A model generated the notes under the pieces. The model was given only the letters and a program-made list of their open reading frames with translations. It was not told the origin of the DNA and made no database searches. Source: Ampullaceana balthica (taxonomy: Eukaryota > Mollusca > Gastropoda > Lymnaeidae). Taken from it: DNA of 64,000 bases. Both the position numbers and the translations under genes were made by a program. Position 1 is the first letter of the stretch. The number at the start of each line of letters is the position of its first letter. Positions 59,512 to 64,000 of the stretch are shown piece by piece. Location of the stretch: assembly GCA_944989445.1 (NCBI GenBank), contig CALYLW010000038.1, forward strand, positions 596,988 through 660,987. Direction: 5' to 3'.

Positions 59512-59868
59512 AGACCCTAGCAACCCTAGACCCTACCTAGCGACTCTAGACCCTAGTGACCCTAGACCCTAGCAACCCTAGACCCTAGCGACCCTAGACC
59601 CTCGTGACCCTAGTCTCTAGCGACCCTAGACCCTAGCAACCCTAGACCCTCGTGACCCTAGTCTCTAGCGACCCTAGACCCTAGCGACCCTAGACCCTCG
59701 ACCCTACACCCTAGCGAACCTAGACCCTTTGACCCTAATCTCTAGCGATCCTAGACCCTCGTGACCCTGGACCCTAGCGACCCTAGACCCTAGCGACCCT
59801 AGACCCTAGCGACCCTAGACCCTCGTGACCCTAGTCTCTAGCGACCCTTGTGACCCTAGCGACCCAAG
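59512..59868. repeat. Minisatellite of CGACCCTAGACCCTAG-type units
   Basis: Irregular tandem array built from GACCCTAGCGACCCTAGACC with CGTGACCCTAGTCTCTAG variants. Units are 8 and ~15 bases. No coding role. Confidence 0.9.
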
Positions 59869-59870
59869 CG

Positions 59871-60712
59871 AGAAAGTTAAGTGATTTCAAGAAGAAAATA
59901 CTAACGTTAGATGTGCAGGGTCAGTTTTCTTTATCCTTTTTTTTTACTTTGAACATTATGTAACAAGGAAAAACAAATCCTTTCATACGTTTTAAACTGT
60001 AGAAATAAGCTAGATTTACGAAGTTACAAGTTCTGTCAAAATTGACACATCACCATCTTAATGATTTTTTTTTATAGCTCTGTATCACTGACCAGACTTG
60101 TAATGATTTTCATAAACCACGACTTGTAATAGAGTAGTTTCATTCGTTCGGGTTTCATTTATTTAATCTTTACATTTGCGTATTCCTCATGAATTTAAAG
60201 CATTTTAAGGTTACTGTTGAACTGAAGAAAGTGATAAAAAGTGGGGGGGGGCATAAAAGCTCGAATATACTGACAAATAACTGACGTTGAGTTGACTCAA
60301 CAGCTGTCTTACAACTGACCTACAGCAGACGCGAAAAACAAATTATTGGTCTTTTGAAATCCAGACAACTCCAGACCACCGCGAGACTCGTCTGCTAAAA
60401 CACGTCACTTGGATGTAACACTAAACACTTAATAATCTGGCAGCTCATGGCGAAAAATAAAAAATACAATTAAAAAAAAATTGATTGCAGCCAAAAAGTA
60501 GTCTTTTGAGAAACAAGGGCTGGCATAGCGAAACCGAGACACGGTGGTCAATGTAGTATGTTGGACGCGGTGGTCAGTCAATGTTGTATGCAGGACACGT
60601 TGGTCAGTGTTGTACGTTGGATATGCCGCGGCGAGCTCTGGTAAAGGGTTTTGCTCCGTGTTTGACAGGTGACTGGCAGGCGACGGACAGGTGATTGACA
60701 GGTGATTCCACA
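59871..60712. other. Probable 3' UTR/downstream region of the globin-like gene
   Basis: The part next to 60713 (60520-60712) holds an imperfect tandem block, ATGTTGTATG/GGACACGTTGGTCAGTGT-like and GACAGGTGATT repeats. A TTTATT near 60158 could be a poly(A) signal on the - strand. No coding sequence is seen. Confidence 0.35.
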
Positions 60713-60841
60713 TCACCTTGTGGCCTTGACGAGGTTGCTCAGGATGAATTTGATGAGGATCCGGTAAATGGTGTCCATGTTTTCCGTGTAACGGTCATCT
60801 AGGATAATCCGGACAGAGTCCAGAAACGGCTGTTCCATTAA
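60713..60841 (-). CDS. Last exon of a probable globin gene
   Basis: On the - strand a strong acceptor (TCTCTCCCCCCCCCTCACAG) opens a phase-0 exon of 42 codons that ends in TGA (60713-60715). The product part is LMEQPFLDSVRIILDDRYTE followed by NMDTIYRILIKFILSNLVKA and TR. Three things fit a globin: the exon starts in phase 0, as at the conserved G7.0 intron; its length of 42 residues equals the last exon of vertebrate beta-globin; and the pattern D-x-x-T...Y-x-x-x-I...L matches the GH corner and H helix. The heme-binding histidines would be in earlier exons, which must lie to the right, beyond the transposon cluster or off-window. The exon is richer in GC than its flanks. If not a globin, it is still a convincing terminal exon. 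Confidence 0.65.
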   Translation of the reverse strand, partial: LMEQPFLDSVRIILDDRYTENMDTIYRILIKFILSNLVKATR

Positions 60842-60930
60842 CTGTGAGGGGGGGGGGAGAGAACAAAAATAGAATGGATTAGTTTACAATTAAACTTGTA
60901 ATGACTAAAGGGCTTGTGTAAACATAGGTG

Positions 60931-61110
60931 CCGTCCATAAATGACATCACGCACCTAGGAAAAGGGGGGGGAAGGGGTCGACCATTTGTGACGATACGCG
61001 ATGAGGGGGAGGGCTGTGTTTAATAATTGTGACGTCACATAATAAAGCGAAACTTTAAATAAAATTTAAACTTAAATATTTGCCAGCTTACAATTTATTT
61101 AATGACGTTT
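60931..61110. mobile_element. GGTGCCGTCCATAAATGAC repeat, copy of the 13350 subfamily
   Basis: GTGCCGTCCATAAATGACAT, CACGCACCTAGG, TTGTGACGTCACATAAT and an AT-rich end with GCTTACAAT, all as in 13350-13530. It lies in the presumed intron upstream of the globin-like exon. Confidence 0.65.
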
Positions 61111-61274
61111 TACATGGGCTTCACGGGTTTTACGATATTAGCACGCAGCCTTACGTTAACTCAGTGGTTCGCAAACTTTTTTTTACCCATTGACCCCTTT
61201 TTATAGTCAAAACTTGCCCACGGACCCCCAAGTGAATAAACTGTGTAGTGCAAAAAATACACAAATAAAAACAA

Positions 61275-61777
61275 CCCGTAAAAAACCAAGTTTTTGACTA
61301 TAAATCCTTTATGTACGAGAAGTAATTAAAAGAATGTTCATTATAATACGCAGCGCCAGACCATCCTGAAATACAAAATTGCAGTTGTGTCGTAAAACGT
61401 GTTTAATATAATGCGCACCGATCAGGAATATGTTTATAAAAAGAGCTGTCAATAAAATACGCACCTTATTGCGCGACAGAAAGGTTGTTCAATATAATAC
61501 GCACCGCGACGCTCTATCTAAAAAAATAGCATGATACATAGGAATAAATAAAATAATCTAAAAAATCAATAATTTAATTATGGTACATGCGATCGATCTG
61601 AAATTTTGATACATTGTTTTTATCATCGGTACGAAACTGCCTGCAAAATTTCAGCTCGCTATCTTGCGAGCAAGTGGGTTAAAAATCGATCAAAAGTTTT
61701 GGCGACAAGCAAGCAAGCAAGCAAGGTCCGCCGCAGACACCACGAGTTAATATAAAGGATTTAAAAAGCGACCTTTT
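61275..61777 (+). repeat. Inverted repeat left arm containing a ~460 bp AAATCCTTTAT-ended element
   Basis: Matches 62378-62884 in inverted orientation over about 500 bases with few differences. Within it, AAATCCTTTATGTAC (61306) and TATAAAGGATTT (ending ~61768) form short inverted ends. Contains ATACGCA/GCGTATT repeats and (GCAA)n. Confidence 0.85.
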
Positions 61778-62377
61778 GATGAAAAAGTATTTATTGAAAT
61801 TATAACTTAAAACAATTAATGACTTGGATGAACGTGATTAGAATTTATGTGTGACTTTATGTCTGACTCAATGTTTGTGAGTAGCAACCACAAATCTTTT
61901 GTGTGTGTGTTTTTTTTAAATTTTATATTGGCATTGAATCCTTTGTATACAATATAAGGAAGACGAGAATTTAGCAGTCAACTTCTGTACAATGACCCGT
62001 AATGCAGGATCTAAAATTGAGATCTGTTTTTGTTAGCAGAATTTGTGGGATCCTTGTTCAAACATTGGTTTAAGTTCCTCAGTTGTAGATATTTCAATAA
62101 GTTGCTCCTGTGTTAGTATGTATTCAACTGTGTATTGGATCTGAGTTTTTCCACGCGCAAAAGGGTTCAATAGTCAGTCGGGAATATCCAAGGGAAGAAT
62201 GTCCTCAAATCTTTGGTTCAGATTCCATCAGGGGCAGTTAATTGTTGACATCAAGCAAGCAAGTCTTCAGCTCTGCTTTGCAATTTCGAAAGATTTTAAA
62301 CAGAACATTCTCCTCTTAGTTTAAATGAGTTTTGTCAAACTCGGCAAATAAATCAGCCATAAAGGGCTTATTCACCT

Positions 62378-62884
62378 TTTTAAATCCTTTATATTAACTC
62401 GTGGTGTCTGCGGCGGACCTTGCTTGCTTGCTTGCTTGCTTGCTTGTCGCCAAAACTTTTGATCGATTTTTAACCCACTTGCTCGCAAGATAGCGAGCTC
62501 AAATTTTGCAAGCAGTTTCGTACCGATAATAAAAACAACGTATCAAAATTTCAGATCGATCGCATGTACCGTAATTAAATTATTAATTTTTTAGATTATT
62601 TTTTTTATTCCTATGTATCATGCTATTTTTTGAGATAGAGCGTCGCGGTGCGTATTATATTGAACAACCTTTCTGTCGCGGAATAAGATGCGTATTTTAT
62701 TGACAGCTCTTTTTATAAACATATTCCTGATCGGTGCGTATTATATTAAACATGTTTTACGACACAACTTCAATTTTGTATTTCTGGATGGTCTGGCGCT
62801 GCGTATTATAATGAACATTCTTTTAATTACTTCTCGTACATAAAGGATTTATAGTCAAAAACTTGGTTTTTTACGGGTTTTTCT
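62378..62884 (-). repeat. Inverted repeat right arm
   Basis: The inverted counterpart of 61275-61777, including AAATCCTTTATATTAACTCG, (CTTG)n and AATTTCAGATCGATCGCATG. It interrupts the hAT coding remnant. A diverged relative sits at 42860-42945. Confidence 0.85.
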
Positions 62885-63436
62885 TATTGTGTTAATTGTG
62901 TAACAAATCGTTGTCTTTGCTTTCAAATAATTTCAACACTGAGTCAAAGAGAGTGTAAAATCGATTTAAATATGCACCTTGTGATAACCAACGTAATTCG
63001 GTGTAAATAAGTACACGTTTATAGTCTTCATCATTTTCCTAACAATATTGAGCAAATATTCTCTCATTGAAGGCATTCATTTTGATGTTATTAACTGCTC
63101 TAATGACATAATGAAGTGATCCATGCAAACTTTCATTAAGATTTTTTGCGAATAGATAATGTCGATGAATTGCACAATGTACTGAAAATACATTCGCTAC
63201 AGCTTGTTTTAAATATGTCATAAAGTCCAGGGTATATAGCTTTAACTTTAAAAAAATCTTTAAATTCAGTAAATAACGTTTCACCTATCGTATCTGTTTC
63301 CAAACATTTTGCTGTAATTCAAATATTTAAGAACACTTTATTGTCTGCATTTTTTCTTCTGCTCACTCGTTCTCATATCTGTCGTAACAAATCACTGTTA
63401 ATGATTATTAACTTTTGCAATGGGATGCTACGGTAA

Positions 63437-63712
63437 AGGGGCCGTCCATAAAGTACGTCACGCTCCAGAGGGGGGGGAGGTGTAAGAAAGTGTGACAGTT
63501 TGTGACAGGGGAGGGGGGTCCGGCCATGCGTGACGTCACGGTGTTGTATATTAAATTTTAATTATTTTGTTAATAAAAAAAACCCATTTTTGTTCGAAAG
63601 TGTGACGTACTTTAGGGGGGGGGGTCCGAGATTTGTGCCAGTTTGTGACAGGGGGGAAGGGGGGGGGGTTAAAAAGGTCAAAAATAGCTTGACGTACTTT
63701 ATGGACGGCCCC
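63437..63712. mobile_element. GGGGCCGTCC-ended MITE, copy 6
   Basis: GGGGCCGTCCATAAAGTACG at the left and GGACGGCCCC at the right; contains GCGTGACGTCACGG. The flanking triplets AAA and AGA differ by one base. Confidence 0.88.
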
Positions 63713-63929
63713 AGAGCTCTTTTGAAAAAAAAATTGATAATAGGATAAAATTTAGATACATATGATTTCCCAACGCATCGAAAATCGTTTATTCACGTTC
63801 AAAAATCGTATTTTTCTGACCTACTTATAGGAATTCCGAATTTCTTACGCATCAAACTTGAACTTTCAAAAAACCAACTATTTTGATGGGTTTTAACTCT
63901 TGAAATTACCCTAGCTCTACTTTCTTCTC

Positions 63930-64000
63930 TTATCTTATCTGTTTCAGACGCTCCTTCTATACAGAAGATTATTACGTCCTACGCTTATCTATGGTTTGTG
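63930..64000 (-). mobile_element. LINE 3'-tail fragment, cut by the window end
   Basis: TCTTATCTTATCTGTTTCAG, ACGCTCCTTCTATACAGAAG and ATTATTACGTCCTACGCTTA: the reverse complement of the tail at 36.4 kb, oriented on the - strand and running off the window. Confidence 0.75.

Larger units (their letters stand above)
61162..63340 (-). pseudogene. Dead hAT transposase (ZBED5-like) split by two repeat insertions
   Basis: Reads on the - strand. 63330-62885: ETDTIGE-like start, then VHCAIHRHYLFAKNL, NNIKMNAFNERIFAQYC, an in-frame TAG (63039-63041), and ENDEDYKRVLIYTELRWLSQ with GAYLNRFYTL. The HC-IHR and ELRWLS boxes are typical of ZBED5/SCAND3-type hAT proteins. The protein then breaks off at an inserted repeat (62378-62884) and resumes at 62377 with VNKPFMADLFAEFDKTHLN, followed by stops and a distant LTQEQLIEIS match in broken frames. 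The probable terminus CAGTGGTTCGCAAACTTTTT is at 61162. Many stops and shifts: non-functional. Confidence 0.75.

Noticed and set aside
59512..59868. Interstitial telomere repeat
   Set aside because: The repeating core is CCCTAG with GCGA or GTGA spacers, not TTAGGG/CCCTAA.

Overview
The window is nuclear DNA of an AT-rich invertebrate. Genes contain introns, intergenic DNA is long and densely packed with small DNA transposons, LINE fragments and minisatellites, and the protein repertoire (secreted-type glutaminyl cyclase, lineage-specific C2H2 arrays, a globin last exon) fits a lophotrochozoan, most likely a mollusc and perhaps a gastropod. The species assignment is an inference; nothing in the window fixes it. 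There are no operons, ribosome binding sites or CRISPR arrays.

Layout. 0-5 kb: on the + strand, six exons of a glutaminyl-peptide cyclotransferase (QPCT-like) with all zinc and catalytic residues; the 5' exon with the start codon is missing or lies off-window. 6-8.4 kb: a LINE fragment and a 1.35 kb minisatellite with a 23-base unit. 9.3-38.5 kb: the central feature, a cluster of four intact zinc-finger genes, all on the - strand (9285-11540, 21056-22969, 30269-32521, 33375-35612), plus a decayed copy of the second gene at 36785-38500. All four share one architecture: a ~35-residue N-terminal module that I do not recognise, a basic, acidic and serine-rich linker, then 12 (or 16) C2H2 fingers that include one shortened finger (C-X2-C-X9-H). 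Three share an almost identical 3' splice site in the 5' leader. This looks like a lineage-specific expanding transcription-factor family, analogous in layout to KRAB-ZNF or ZAD-ZNF clusters but with a different N-terminal module.

Between and after these genes lie several DNA-transposon families whose borders can be read from their target-site duplications: hAT-type elements with 8-base duplications, and a GGGGCCGTCC-ended family with 3-base duplications. One member of the second family (17068-18549) carries a zinc-finger terminal exon with its own poly(A) signal. A LINE family and a tRNA-derived SINE share the same 3' tail hairpin. 42.1 kb holds a broken coding fragment, 47.0-48.8 kb a nest of hAT elements, 48.96-53.62 kb a 4.7 kb minisatellite with higher-order duplication, and 59.5-59.9 kb another minisatellite. 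60.7 kb carries the last exon of a probable globin gene on the - strand, whose remaining exons must lie further right. 61.2-63.3 kb is a dead hAT (ZBED5-like) transposase split by two oppositely oriented copies of a ~460 bp element.

All assignments were made by reading; no alignment or database search was run.
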